A stretch of DNA of 64,000 nt from Frondihabitans australicus (GTDB lineage: Bacteria > Actinomycetota > Actinomycetes > Actinomycetales > Microbacteriaceae). The position numbers were made by a program, and so were the translations under genes. Position 1 is the first letter of the stretch. The number at the start of each line of letters is the position of its first letter. Below the pieces are notes generated by a model that did no database searches, was not told the DNA's origin, and saw nothing but the letters and a program-made list of their open reading frames with translations. The stretch spans positions 2,480,001 through 2,544,000 of the forward strand of contig NZ_RBKS01000001.1 in the NCBI RefSeq assembly GCF_003634555.1, in the 5' to 3' direction. Positions 52,007 to 60,160 of this stretch are shown here, in pieces.

Positions 52007-52762
52007 ATGGCACCAGACCGCATCGCACTCGTCACCGGAGCGAACCAGGGCGTCGGCAAGCAGGTCGCGTCCGAGCTGGCGAAGGCCGGCGTGTTCGTCT
52101 ACGTCGGCTCGCGTGACTTCGCCCGCGGCGAGGCGGCGGCGGCGGAGATCGGCGAGGGTGCCACAGCGATCCAGATCGATGTCACCGGCACGGCCTCGAT
52201 CGCGGCGGCTGCGGCCCGGATCGAGTCCGAGCACGGTCGCCTCGACCTCCTCGTCAACAACGCCGGCATCTCCACGGCGCCGGTGCCCGGCCGTCAGCGC
52301 GACGAGAGCACGCCGCGCAGCGCGGTCAGCACGGCGTCGCTCGACGAGATCCGCGCGGTGTGGGAGGTCAACGTGTTCGGGGTGGTCGCCGTCTACCAGG
52401 CGATGCTGCCGCTCCTGCGCCTGGGCCATGACGCCAGGATCGTGAACGTCTCGAGCGGGCTCGGCTCGCTCGCCGGCAACGCCGACCCGGCCTACTCGTT
52501 CAGGTCGTTCTTCGGGCCGGTGTACCCGGCGTCGAAGGCGGCCGAGAACGCGATGACGCTGGCGATGATGATCGAGCTCGAAGACTCCGACATCAAGGTC
52601 AACCTGGTGTCGCCGGGCTTCACGTCGACCGCGCTCAACAACTTCCAGGGCACCGAGACGATCGAGGAGGGCTCGCGCGAGGTCGTGCGGGTCGCGCTGC
52701 TCGGCCCCGACGGCCCGTCGAACACGTTCACCCGGTGGGAGGACCAGACGATCCCCTGGTGA
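52007..52762 (+). CDS. Short-chain dehydrogenase/reductase
   Basis: A 251-residue classical SDR: cofactor loop TGANQGVG, NNAG in LLVNNAGIS, catalytic Ser in NVSSGLGS, and the Tyr-x3-Lys in VYPASKAAENAM. The layout resembles carbonyl reductase/CBR1-like SDRs that reduce quinones and ketones. It is a single gene; a DNA binding site is not apparent in its 68-bp leader. Confidence 0.9.
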   Translation: MAPDRIALVTGANQGVGKQVASELAKAGVFVYVGSRDFARGEAAAAEIGEGATAIQIDVTGTASIAAAAARIESEHGRLDLLVNNAGISTAPVPGRQRDESTPRSAVSTASLDEIRAVWEVNVFGVVAVYQAMLPLLRLGHDARIVNVSSGLGSLAGNADPAYSFRSFFGPVYPASKAAENAMTLAMMIELEDSDIKVNLVSPGFTSTALNNFQGTETIEEGSREVVRVALLGPDGPSNTFTRWEDQTIPW

Positions 52763-52774
52763 TGCTCTGCAGGC

Positions 52775-53704
52775 CTACAACCGCAGCGCCAGGGCGTTGG
52801 CGGTGAGTCCTGCCGCGGTGCCGCACAGCATCACGGTGTCGCCGGCGCCGATCCGGCCCTCGTCGAGGCAGCGCGCGAGCGTGTAGGGCACGGAGGCGGA
52901 GACCATGTTGCCGTACTCGGCGACGTTGTCGACGTAGGTGCCCGCGGGCAGTCCCAGCTTGCGCATGGCGAGCCCGAGGGCGCCGCTGGCCTGGTGCGGC
53001 ACGACGAGGTCGAGGTCCGTCCGCGCGAGCCCCGCCTTGGCGAAGAAGCGCTCGAAGAAGCCGGGCAGCACCGAGAGCATGCCGCGCAGCGCCCGCCGGC
53101 CGTCCATCGAGAACCGGTAGTCGGCAGGGTCTCCGTCGGCGTAGTCGTACGACGGGAACGCCGACAGGCCGCCGCGCAGCTCGGTGTCGTGCGCGTGCTC
53201 GGGCCAGGTCTGCTGCAGGCTGGCGATGACTCCGGCCCCCTCCGGCCCGCGTTCGAGAACGACGGCCGCCGCGGCGTCCGAGAAGAGCTCGTAGCTCTCG
53301 CGCTGGGCGGGGTCGAGGCTGCGCGAGCCGACGTCGCCCGAGACGATGAGAATCCTGCTGTACTCGCCGTCGGCAAGGTAGCGCGACGCGATGTCGACCG
53401 CCGTGATGAAGCTCGTGCAGGTCGAGTTCACGTCGAAGCAGGCTGCCTCCGATCGCGGCCCCAGGCGCTCCATGAGCAGCGCTGCCGTGCACGGGATCGG
53501 CTGCACGCCGACGGCGCACGCCGCGATGAGGCAGTCGACGTCCGACGCGTCGAGCCCGGCGCGGTCGAGCGCCTGCGAAGCGGCGGCTGCCAGCATGTCG
53601 AGCTGACTCGTGTCGGCCGTGATCCGGTAGCGCGTCTGCCTGCCGAAGGTCACCGTCGTCGACGGCAACCAGGTCCCCCACCCGGTGATCGTTGCGTTTC
53701 TCAT
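52775..53704 (-). CDS. Beta-ketoacyl synthase III/OleA-like thiolase-fold enzyme
   Basis: A 309-residue condensing enzyme of the FabH/OleA family. The catalytic Cys lies in FDVNSTCTSFITAV, the His in VVPHQASGALG, and the Asn in VAEYGNMVSASV. FabH usually has GDT.S.D; here it is FSDAAAAVVLERG. It joins fatty acyl groups, either to malonyl-ACP (FabH) or in head-to-head condensation (OleA). Its ATG at 53704 overlaps the MBL hydrolase stop by 4 bases, and an OleD-like reductase is upstream, so OleA-like chemistry is likely. Confidence 0.87.
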   Translation of the reverse strand: MRNATITGWGTWLPSTTVTFGRQTRYRITADTSQLDMLAAAASQALDRAGLDASDVDCLIAACAVGVQPIPCTAALLMERLGPRSEAACFDVNSTCTSFITAVDIASRYLADGEYSRILIVSGDVGSRSLDPAQRESYELFSDAAAAVVLERGPEGAGVIASLQQTWPEHAHDTELRGGLSAFPSYDYADGDPADYRFSMDGRRALRGMLSVLPGFFERFFAKAGLARTDLDLVVPHQASGALGLAMRKLGLPAGTYVDNVAEYGNMVSASVPYTLARCLDEGRIGAGDTVMLCGTAAGLTANALALRL

Positions 53705-54480
53705 GCTCCCCCTTGCATCAGGTCGACACCCTCGCGGTGCCGGTCGTGACTGAACAGCAGCCGCACGCCGCGACGCTCCGCGGCGAGCAGTGCGAGCGCG
53801 GTCGCCGCCTGCGCGGCCGCGTCGTCGGCGACGGCGCGGGGCACGGGTTTCAGCCGGTGCTCCTCGCCGAGCAGCGATCGCCCCCATGCGGCGTCGCCGG
53901 CGAGCAGCACCCTCCCGTCGACGAGCGCGCCGACGTGCCCTCGCGCGTGCCCGGGCAGGTCGACGAGCTGATACGAGTCGTCGTCGAAGAGGTCTGCGGT
54001 GCGCAGGCCGGTGACGGGATCGTCGACGAACTCCGAGTCGGCCACGACACGTGCCCGGTCGAGCAGGTCGGGCGGCAGGAGCCGGCGGAACACCCCCTGC
54101 GACAGCCGCGGCGCCGCGAGAGTCCGGGCGATCCCCTCGCTGAGCACGACCTCGGCGTCGGGAAACGCCGTGAGCCCGCCGACGTGGTCGGGGTGGAGGT
54201 GCGAGAGCACGACGTGGGTGACCGATTCGGGCGGGAGGCGTTCGCCGATGGTGGCGCCGGGCGGGATGAGCGGGGGAAGGAGGCGCCGGTAGAGCCATGC
54301 CGCGGATCCTGCGCCCCAGGGCTCGGGCGCGTAGCCGGTGTCGAAGAGCACGCGCCGGTCGCGGTCGCGGTAGAGGAAGACTCCGGAGGGGAACACGCGC
54401 TGCTCGCGCTCGGCACCGCGGAGCAGCCGATGCATGCCGTGCGACGTCTGCCCGCACGCGAAGTACTCGAGGCTACCCAT
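53701..54480 (-). CDS. MBL-fold metallohydrolase
   Basis: A 259-residue metallo-beta-lactamase-fold hydrolase. The zinc motif is LSHLHPDHVGGL (HxHxDH), a later His in DLPGHARGHVG, Asp in LLAGDAAWG and the terminal His in FSHDRHREG. Lactonases (AiiA-like) and thioesterases share this pattern. It overlaps the condensing enzyme (4 bp) and the reductase (8 bp), so it belongs to this lipid pathway, perhaps as a thioesterase or lactonase. Confidence 0.85.
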   Translation of the reverse strand: MGSLEYFACGQTSHGMHRLLRGAEREQRVFPSGVFLYRDRDRRVLFDTGYAPEPWGAGSAAWLYRRLLPPLIPPGATIGERLPPESVTHVVLSHLHPDHVGGLTAFPDAEVVLSEGIARTLAAPRLSQGVFRRLLPPDLLDRARVVADSEFVDDPVTGLRTADLFDDDSYQLVDLPGHARGHVGALVDGRVLLAGDAAWGRSLLGEEHRLKPVPRAVADDAAAQAATALALLAAERRGVRLLFSHDRHREGVDLMQGGA

Positions 54481-55513
54481 CGACGGCCCGCCCCTCGCGC
54501 GGCGTCCGAGAGCCTGCCGCTGCGGCGCCCACGTAGCTCGCCAGGCTCTCGTCGAGCGTCACTCGCGGCTCGTAGCCGAGCATCCGTCGTGCCCGTGAGA
54601 TGTCGAGCGTCTGCGAGTGGGCGATCGTCGTCACGGTGTACCGGGTGAGCGACGGCTCGGGCCGGCCGGGCAGCACCCCGCACACCGCTTCGAGCACCCC
54701 GGCGAGGCCGTAGACCAGCCGCGCGGGCAGCGGCCGGTGCCGGTGGGGCAGCCCGAATCCGTCGAGCAGCTGGTCGAGCAGGTCGACGAACGGCCGGGGG
54801 TCGCCGTTCGTGATGTTGAAGACCTCGCCGTCGAGGCCCGGGGTCTCGGCGGCAAGCCGGACGGCGAGCGCGACGTTCTCGACGGCGGTGAGGTCGATCA
54901 GGCCTCGTCCGCCTCGCATCAGCGGCACGCCGAAGCGCTGGTGGACGCGCAGGAGCCGAGGGACGAGCGCGGGGTCGCCCGGCCCGATGATGCCGCGGGG
55001 GCGCAGCACGACGATCTCGGGCCCTCCGGTCGCTCCGACCTCGTCGCGCAGCAGGGCCTCGGCCTCGAGCTTCGACCGGATATAGGAGTTCATCGGGCGC
55101 GACGGGTCGACGTCGCTCTCCCGGAGGTCGACGAGGTCGCGCGGCGCGGCGTAGATGCCGGGCGACGAGATGTGGACGAAGCGTCGCGCCCCGCCGGCAT
55201 GCGCTGCGGTGAGTGCGCGCGAGGTGCCGATCACGTTGGCGTGCTCGAAGTCGCGCCACTGGCCCCACGGCGACGACAGCGCCGCGCAGTGCACGACGAC
55301 GTCGAGGTGCCCGAGCGAGCCGCCGCGGGCGGCCTCGGCCAGCGCGTCGAGGTCGCCGACGAAGGTCGGACCATCGGCGGGCAGCGCCTCCCTGCGACGC
55401 CCCGCGGCCACGACCTCGTAGCCGTGCTCGCGGAGGTCGCTCACGACGTGCCCACCGAGGAATCCGCTGGCACCGGTGACCAGTGCCCTCCCCCGAGTAG
55501 CCGTTCCCCCCAT
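54473..55513 (-). CDS. NAD(P)-dependent epimerase/dehydratase, OleD/3-beta-HSD-like
   Basis: A 346-residue extended SDR. The cofactor loop is VTGASGFLGGHV, and the catalytic Tyr-x3-Lys is in MNSYIRSKLEAEALL. Segments FVHISSPGIYAAP, LRPRGIIGPGDPALVPRLL and NITNGDPRPFVDLLD match the 3-beta-hydroxysteroid dehydrogenase/OleD branch, which reduces beta-keto acids. Start ATG 55513. With the OleA-like synthase and MBL hydrolase it forms a three-gene operon; an OleC ligase is not nearby. Confidence 0.87.
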   Translation of the reverse strand: MGGTATRGRALVTGASGFLGGHVVSDLREHGYEVVAAGRRREALPADGPTFVGDLDALAEAARGGSLGHLDVVVHCAALSSPWGQWRDFEHANVIGTSRALTAAHAGGARRFVHISSPGIYAAPRDLVDLRESDVDPSRPMNSYIRSKLEAEALLRDEVGATGGPEIVVLRPRGIIGPGDPALVPRLLRVHQRFGVPLMRGGRGLIDLTAVENVALAVRLAAETPGLDGEVFNITNGDPRPFVDLLDQLLDGFGLPHRHRPLPARLVYGLAGVLEAVCGVLPGRPEPSLTRYTVTTIAHSQTLDISRARRMLGYEPRVTLDESLASYVGAAAAGSRTPREGRAVDG

Positions 55514-55559
55514 GCGTCGATCCTATGCGTGCGCTCGACGACACCCGTAGGCTCGCCGC

Positions 55560-56930
55560 GTGAGGATCGCGCTCGTCACCGACTACTACCTGCCGACGCT
55601 CGGGGGCGTGCAGACGGCGGTGCGGGCACTCGCCGAGGGGCTCGCGAGCGCGGGGCACGAGGTCACGGTGTTCTGTCCGCGGGATCCTGCGCCCTCGGCC
55701 TCGCCCGCCGCAGGGTCGGCCGAGCGGTCCGGCGACGGAGCCCGCGAGCCGGGCCACGGACCCCACGAACCGGAAGTCGTGGCGCTGCCGGTCTCGCCCG
55801 TCTTCCGCCCCGACGGGTACCCGTTCGCGTGGTCGCCGCGGCGGGTACGGGAGACCCTCCGGCGCGAGTTCGCCCGGCGCGGCATCGAGGTGATGCACAC
55901 GCACTCCGAGATGTTCGCCGCCCTGAGCGCCATCCGGGTGGCGCACGAGCTCGGCCTCCCGGTGGTCCACACCATGCACGGCCGCATCGACGTGTACACG
56001 GCGAACGTGCTGCCGCTGCCCGCCGTGACGACCGTTCTGCTCGCCCTGCTCCACTCTCGCCACGTGAGCCACGCAGGCCTCCGTGTGTCGTCCGGCACGG
56101 CCTACACGCGCACCCGCCTGGCCCGGCGGATGTGGCGGCTCATGCTCGCGCAGTCGCGGGCGAGCACGCAGGTGATCGTGCCGTCGTCGCACTTCGCCCG
56201 CAAGCTCCGCGACTGCGGGGTCACCACGCCGGTGACGGTGCTGTCGAACGGTCTCGAGCCGTCGGCCCTGGCGTCGCCGCTGCTGGCGTCGCCCGCGGTG
56301 CGATCCGTGCCGGTCGACGGCCCGCTGCGCCTGATCTGGGTGGGGCGGCTGTCGCCCGAGAAGCGCCCGACGGTGCTCGTGCGAGCGGCCCACGCCTTCG
56401 GTCCCGGCGTCGAGGTCGACGTCTACGGCGACGGCATCGCCCGAGCGGCGGTCACGCGAGAGGCCGCAGGAGCTCCGGTCCGCCTCCACGGGGCCGTGTC
56501 GCGCGCCGACGTGCTCGTCGCCATGGCCGACGCACACGTGCTCGTGTCGAGCTCGCTCGACTTCGACAACCAGCCCATGGTGATGCTCGAGGCGATCGCG
56601 TCCGGCCTGCCGGTGCTCTTCTGCGATCCCGACCTGGCCGAGGTCGTGCCGCCAGGCGGCGGTTTCGAGACGCCGACGCCGGACGCGGCGGGCCTCGTCG
56701 CGGCGGTGGCGAGACTCCGTGCTGAGCCTGCGCTCATCGAGGCCGCGAGCGCCGCGATGCTCGCAGCCCGCTCGCGCGCCGCCCAGCCCGTCACCGCCGT
56801 CGAGGCCGTCTACGCCGCCGCCCTTAGCTCGCCCTCTTCGCTGCCTGCGGACCCTTCGCTGCCTGCGGACCCTTCGGGGCGGTCAGGATCTGCGACACGC
56901 GACCCGGGCTCATCTCGAGGGCCCCGCTGA
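55560..56930 (+). CDS. Glycosyltransferase family 4 (GtfA/PimB-like)
   Basis: A 456-residue GT-B enzyme. The N-terminal domain opens RIALVTDYYLPTLGGVQTAV with MHTHSEMFAAL; the C-terminal domain has LIWVGRLSPEKRPTVLVRAA and LDFDNQPMVMLEAIASGLPV, where E-x7-E differs slightly. GTG 55560 is preceded by only a weak ribosome site. The last 36 residues, Pro/Ser-rich, overlap the convergent HicB-like gene by 107 bp and contain an 18-bp tandem duplication. Confidence 0.88.
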   Translation: MRIALVTDYYLPTLGGVQTAVRALAEGLASAGHEVTVFCPRDPAPSASPAAGSAERSGDGAREPGHGPHEPEVVALPVSPVFRPDGYPFAWSPRRVRETLRREFARRGIEVMHTHSEMFAALSAIRVAHELGLPVVHTMHGRIDVYTANVLPLPAVTTVLLALLHSRHVSHAGLRVSSGTAYTRTRLARRMWRLMLAQSRASTQVIVPSSHFARKLRDCGVTTPVTVLSNGLEPSALASPLLASPAVRSVPVDGPLRLIWVGRLSPEKRPTVLVRAAHAFGPGVEVDVYGDGIARAAVTREAAGAPVRLHGAVSRADVLVAMADAHVLVSSSLDFDNQPMVMLEAIASGLPVLFCDPDLAEVVPPGGGFETPTPDAAGLVAAVARLRAEPALIEAASAAMLAARSRAAQPVTAVEAVYAAALSSPSSLPADPSLPADPSGRSGSATRDPGSSRGPR

Positions 56931-57261
56931 TGTCGCGCACCGAGTAGCCCTTCGCCTGGAGGACGGCCGCCATCTCGGCCGCGCGACGAGCGAGGGCGCT
57001 CACCTCCGTGTCGAGCTGCTTGCGGCGAGCGCCGATGTCGTTCGCGTCGATGAATGCCTCTTCGACATTGTCGAAAGCCCAGCTGACGCTGACCTCCTGG
57101 TCGTCGTCGAGGTCGTCCATGACCCGGATCGCTTCGTCCATCTCGCGTTTGAGCCCCGAGAACGTTCGCGCGTACGTCTGGATGCCCTCGCGGGCGACGA
57201 CCTCGCCGAGCCAGACGCCGTCTTCTCGGGTCACATGGACCACGTAAGCCTCCGTACTCAT
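56824..57261 (-). CDS. HicB-like antitoxin with C-terminal helix-turn-helix
   Basis: A 145-residue antitoxin. The N-terminal half is HicB-like (YVVHVTREDGVWLGEVVARE, TFSGLKREMDEAIRVM), which inhibits the toxin; the C-terminal half has a helix-turn-helix YSVRDISGALEMSPGRVSQI for operator binding. The repeated tail KGPQAAKGPQ derives from an 18-bp duplication. ATG 57261 overlaps the HicA stop by 4 bases. It is probably the autorepressor of the pair, through the palindrome at 57489. Confidence 0.82.
   Translation of the reverse strand: MSTEAYVVHVTREDGVWLGEVVAREGIQTYARTFSGLKREMDEAIRVMDDLDDDQEVSVSWAFDNVEEAFIDANDIGARRKQLDTEVSALARRAAEMAAVLQAKGYSVRDISGALEMSPGRVSQILTAPKGPQAAKGPQAAKRAS
56837..56872. 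repeat. 18-bp tandem duplication at convergent gene overlap
   Basis: The 18-bp unit beginning TTCGCTGCCTGC is present twice (56837-56854 and 56855-56872). It lies within the region where the GT4 gene and the HicB-like gene overlap tail to tail and stays open in both frames, giving LPADPS repeats in one and KGPQAA in the other. Confidence 0.9.
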
Positions 57262-57479
57262 GCGAGCCACCCCTTTCCGAACGCGGGCTCAAGTGAACGC
57301 TGGATGGAGAGCAGCGTGCCGACCGGAATCTCGTGGCCGCGGTGCTGAGCGACGATCGTCGAATACGTGACGCCCGCCACGACCACCGCGTACTTGCGGT
57401 GGCTGCCTCTCTGACTCACCTGTTCACCCCCGAGGGACTCGATGACACGGTTGACGTCGACGGATTTCATCGGCTTCAT
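57258..57479 (-). CDS. HicA-family toxin
   Basis: A 73-residue double-stranded-RNA-binding mRNA interferase. The motif GSHRKYAVV contains the conserved catalytic His, and STIVAQHRGHEIPVGTLLSIQR is the C-terminal HicA signature. Starts at 57479 (MKPMKS) or ATG 57470 are both possible. Toxin precedes antitoxin, the usual HicA-HicB order. It would cut mRNAs when HicB is lost. Confidence 0.88.
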   Translation of the reverse strand: MKPMKSVDVNRVIESLGGEQVSQRGSHRKYAVVVAGVTYSTIVAQHRGHEIPVGTLLSIQRSLEPAFGKGWLA

Positions 57480-57488
57480 GAGCCTAGA

Positions 57489-57503
57489 GTTTAGGACCTA
57501 AAC
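57489..57503. promoter_or_regulatory. HicB operator palindrome
   Basis: GTTTAGGACCTAAAC is a perfect palindrome (6-bp arms, 3-base centre) located 10 bp upstream of the HicA start. A half-site CTAAAC recurs at 57522-57527. This is the expected site for autorepression by the HicAB complex. Confidence 0.7.
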
Positions 57504-57537
57504 ACGTCAAGTGTCCAGTGGCTAAACATCTAGACAA

Positions 57538-58860
57538 TTAGGCCGCGGGCACCGCAGCACGCGGCCGCGACCGATGCGCGTACCACCACGCCACGAGCGC
57601 CCCGACGGCGAGCACCCCGGCGAAGATCCCGATCGCGGTGATCACGCCGAGCGCGGCGCCGACCACGCCGAGCGTCACACCGCCGCCCGTCCGCAGCCCC
57701 GACGCGAACATGCCGTAGACGCCGAGCGTGCGACCGCGCTCCACCGCGGGCGCCTCGAGCTGCACGACGCTCTGCGTGATCGACATCGACGCGATCTCGC
57801 CGACGCCGGCGATGAGCAGCGCGACGAGGGCGAGCAGGTAGCTCCCGGTCAGCGCGAACGCGACGATCGCCCCGCCGAACACGACCGTCGAGAGCACCGC
57901 GGCCTTGAGCGTCGGCTTGATGACGCCCGTCGCCTCGAGCAGGAATCCGCCGACGACGCCACCCAGCCCCATCGCGAACAGGAGGCTGCCGTAGGTGAAG
58001 TCGCCCTCGGATCCTGCGCCCAGACGCGCCGCGAAGACCGGCATCGACGACGGCAGGGCGTTGCCGATGGTGATGGCGGCGAGGCCCGAGATGACGATCA
58101 TGGCGATGATCAGGTGGTTCGACCGGACGTTGCGCAGCACGCGCAGGGTGTCGCGCAGCGAGACGCGAGCCGGCTCGGAGACGTCGGCGGCGACCCCGGC
58201 GGCAGCGCCCGCCGCCCGCGCCTCGGCGTCGCGCGTGTGCCCCGTGAACCGCGTCCGGAACATCAGCAGCGTCATCGGCAGGTAGAGCAGCACGTTCACG
58301 TAGATGCCCGCGATCGGCCCCAGCCAGAGCAGCAGCGCCGAGCCCACGACCGGCCCGAACAGGATTCCGAGGCTCTGGAACGTCGCGTTCAGCCGGATGG
58401 CGCTCGGCAGCTCCGACCGGTCGACGAAGTCGTGCAGCAGCAGCTGCTCGGCCGGGCCCCACAGCGAGCCGGCGGTGCCGTGCAGCACGAGGAGGATGCA
58501 GGCCTCCCACACGGTGAGCGAGTGGGTCACGAAGAGAGTGCCCCATCCTGCGCTCACCAGCATGAAGAGCACCTGCCCGGCCTGGATGATCTTGCGGCAG
58601 TCGTACTTCTCGGCCAGCGTGCCCGACCACACCGACAGCAGCAGGAACGGCAGCCAGTGGCTGATGATCTGGAACCCGACGAGCGCCGGTGAGTGGAACG
58701 TCTGCCACAGCACCCAGTAGGTGATCACGTGCTCGGTGTTGTCCGCCATCATCGACAGCCCCGACGTGAAGAGGTAGGGGCGCGAGTCGCGGTTGCGCAG
58801 GGCCGCGAAGCGTCGGGGCACGGCGGCGGGCAGCGGCAGCGCCGGCTCCAGCTCTTGCAC
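57538..58860 (-). CDS. MFS transporter, enterobactin-exporter-like (EntS family)
   Basis: A 440-residue exporter with 12 predicted helices, in the EntS/MFS_3 branch. Segments include YLFTSGLSMMADNTEHVITYWVL-type helix 1, SGTLAEKYDCRKIIQAGQV after helix 2, and ERGRTLGVYGMFASGLRTGGG. GTG 58860 is the start. A palindrome at 58925 lies in its promoter region. The substrate may be a siderophore or drug. Confidence 0.85.
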   Translation of the reverse strand: MQELEPALPLPAAVPRRFAALRNRDSRPYLFTSGLSMMADNTEHVITYWVLWQTFHSPALVGFQIISHWLPFLLLSVWSGTLAEKYDCRKIIQAGQVLFMLVSAGWGTLFVTHSLTVWEACILLVLHGTAGSLWGPAEQLLLHDFVDRSELPSAIRLNATFQSLGILFGPVVGSALLLWLGPIAGIYVNVLLYLPMTLLMFRTRFTGHTRDAEARAAGAAAGVAADVSEPARVSLRDTLRVLRNVRSNHLIIAMIVISGLAAITIGNALPSSMPVFAARLGAGSEGDFTYGSLLFAMGLGGVVGGFLLEATGVIKPTLKAAVLSTVVFGGAIVAFALTGSYLLALVALLIAGVGEIASMSITQSVVQLEAPAVERGRTLGVYGMFASGLRTGGGVTLGVVGAALGVITAIGIFAGVLAVGALVAWWYAHRSRPRAAVPAA

Positions 58861-58924
58861 GGGTCGTTCTCGTCTCGTCGTCAGGGCACAGGGCAGGGCG
58901 CAGGATCCGCACGCCGCCCGACAA

Positions 58925-58943
58925 ATGTTGCGCTCGCCAACAT
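58925..58943. promoter_or_regulatory. Palindrome upstream of EntS-like exporter
   Basis: ATGTTGCGCTCGCCAACAT has perfect 6-bp arms (ATGTTG/CAACAT) and lies 65 bp upstream of the minus-strand exporter start. A candidate LacI- or TetR-type operator. Confidence 0.45.
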
Positions 58944-58965
58944 ACCTGATCCCGCGGAACGGCGA

Positions 58966-58995
58966 GAGCCCGCACCGCGACTGCGATGCGGGCTC
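58966..58995. terminator. Hairpin after Gfo/Idh-isomerase operon
   Basis: GAGCCCGCA (58966-58974) pairs with TGCGGGCTC (58987-58995) around a 12-base loop, 14 bp beyond the stop of the minus-strand dehydrogenase gene. It is the probable end of that operon. Confidence 0.6.
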
Positions 58996-59008
58996 CCGAG
59001 TGCTGCGC

Positions 59009-60160
59009 TCAGACCGCGACCGGCTCCAGCGTGGAGGCGAACGGGTCGAAGCCCTCGGCCAGCGACGGCACGGGGGCGACCGTGCTCGCGACGTCGACGA
59101 ACGAGCGGCTGGCGATCGACTCCTCGACGCTCACCATCGTGTCGAGCACGTGATAGCCGACCTCGCCCGTGGCGATGTGCGACCCGCCGGTGCGGATCGC
59201 GCGGGCCATGTCGAGGATCCCCAGGCCGCGGCCGACGTTCGGCTCCTCGTCGAGGACGGTCTCCCACTCCTGCTCGAAGGGATAGGTGGCGCCGTCCTTG
59301 AGGGGTCGGGCGATGCGGATCGGCCAGCCGCCGCCGAACATGTTCGGGTCGGGCAGAACGATCGTGCCCTCGGTGCCGTTGACCTCGAAGACGCCGTGGC
59401 GCAGGAGCGGCGTGTCGAACGACAGCAGCGACTGTCCCTGGCCGCCCTGCTCGAACGACGTGAGCACGGAGACGTGCGTCGGCACCTCGACCGGGAACTC
59501 CGCTCCGGCGTTCGGGCCGACGGCGAGCGTGCGGGTCTCGCGCGACTTCGCGCCCGTCGCGACGACGGAGGCGACGGGGCCGAGCAGGTGCACGAGCGCC
59601 GTGAAATAGTACGGGCCGATGTCGAACAGCGGGCCCGCGCCCTTCGCGTAGAGGAACGACGCGTTCGGGTGGATGAAGTCGGGGCCCTGCCACTGCATGC
59701 TCGTCACCGCGGTGAGGGGCGTGCCGATGGCGCCGGCCTCGATGGCGCGCTTGGCGGTCTGCCAGCCCGGGCCGAGCACGGTGTCGGGCGCGATGCCGAG
59801 CTTGAGGCCGAGCGATGCGGCCAGGTCGACGAGACCCTTGGCGCTCTCGCGGTCGACGCCGATCGGCTTCTCGCTCCAGACGTGCTTGCCTGCCTTGAGG
59901 GCCGCCGACGACACCTCGACATGCGTGGCCGGAAGCGTCAGGTTGACGACGATCTCGACGTCGTCGTCGGCGAGCACCTCGTCGCCGGTGCCGGAGCGAG
60001 CGACGCCCCACTTCGCAGCCGACGCCGCGGCGCGCTCGGTGTCGATGTCGCCGACGCGGACGACCTCGACGTCGGGGAACCTCGTGAGGTTCTCGAGGTA
60101 CTGCTCCGAGATCATCCCGGCGCCGATGAGGCCGACGCCGACGCGCCCGTCGCGGCTCAC
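59009..60160 (-). CDS. Gfo/Idh/MocA-family dehydrogenase
   Basis: A 383-residue NAD(P)-dependent sugar dehydrogenase with Rossmann motif VGLIGAGMISEQYLEN, EKP motif WSEKPIGVDR, and a substrate domain with FDIGPYYFTALVHLLG. The GTG start at 60160 overlaps the isomerase stop (GTGA), so the pair is coupled. The set of MFS importer, isomerase and dehydrogenase suggests stepwise oxidation of an imported sugar. The closest functional relatives would be glucose-fructose oxidoreductase-like or galactose dehydrogenases. Confidence 0.9.
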   Translation of the reverse strand: MSRDGRVGVGLIGAGMISEQYLENLTRFPDVEVVRVGDIDTERAAASAAKWGVARSGTGDEVLADDDVEIVVNLTLPATHVEVSSAALKAGKHVWSEKPIGVDRESAKGLVDLAASLGLKLGIAPDTVLGPGWQTAKRAIEAGAIGTPLTAVTSMQWQGPDFIHPNASFLYAKGAGPLFDIGPYYFTALVHLLGPVASVVATGAKSRETRTLAVGPNAGAEFPVEVPTHVSVLTSFEQGGQGQSLLSFDTPLLRHGVFEVNGTEGTIVLPDPNMFGGGWPIRIARPLKDGATYPFEQEWETVLDEEPNVGRGLGILDMARAIRTGGSHIATGEVGYHVLDTMVSVEESIASRSFVDVASTVAPVPSLAEGFDPFASTLEPVAV

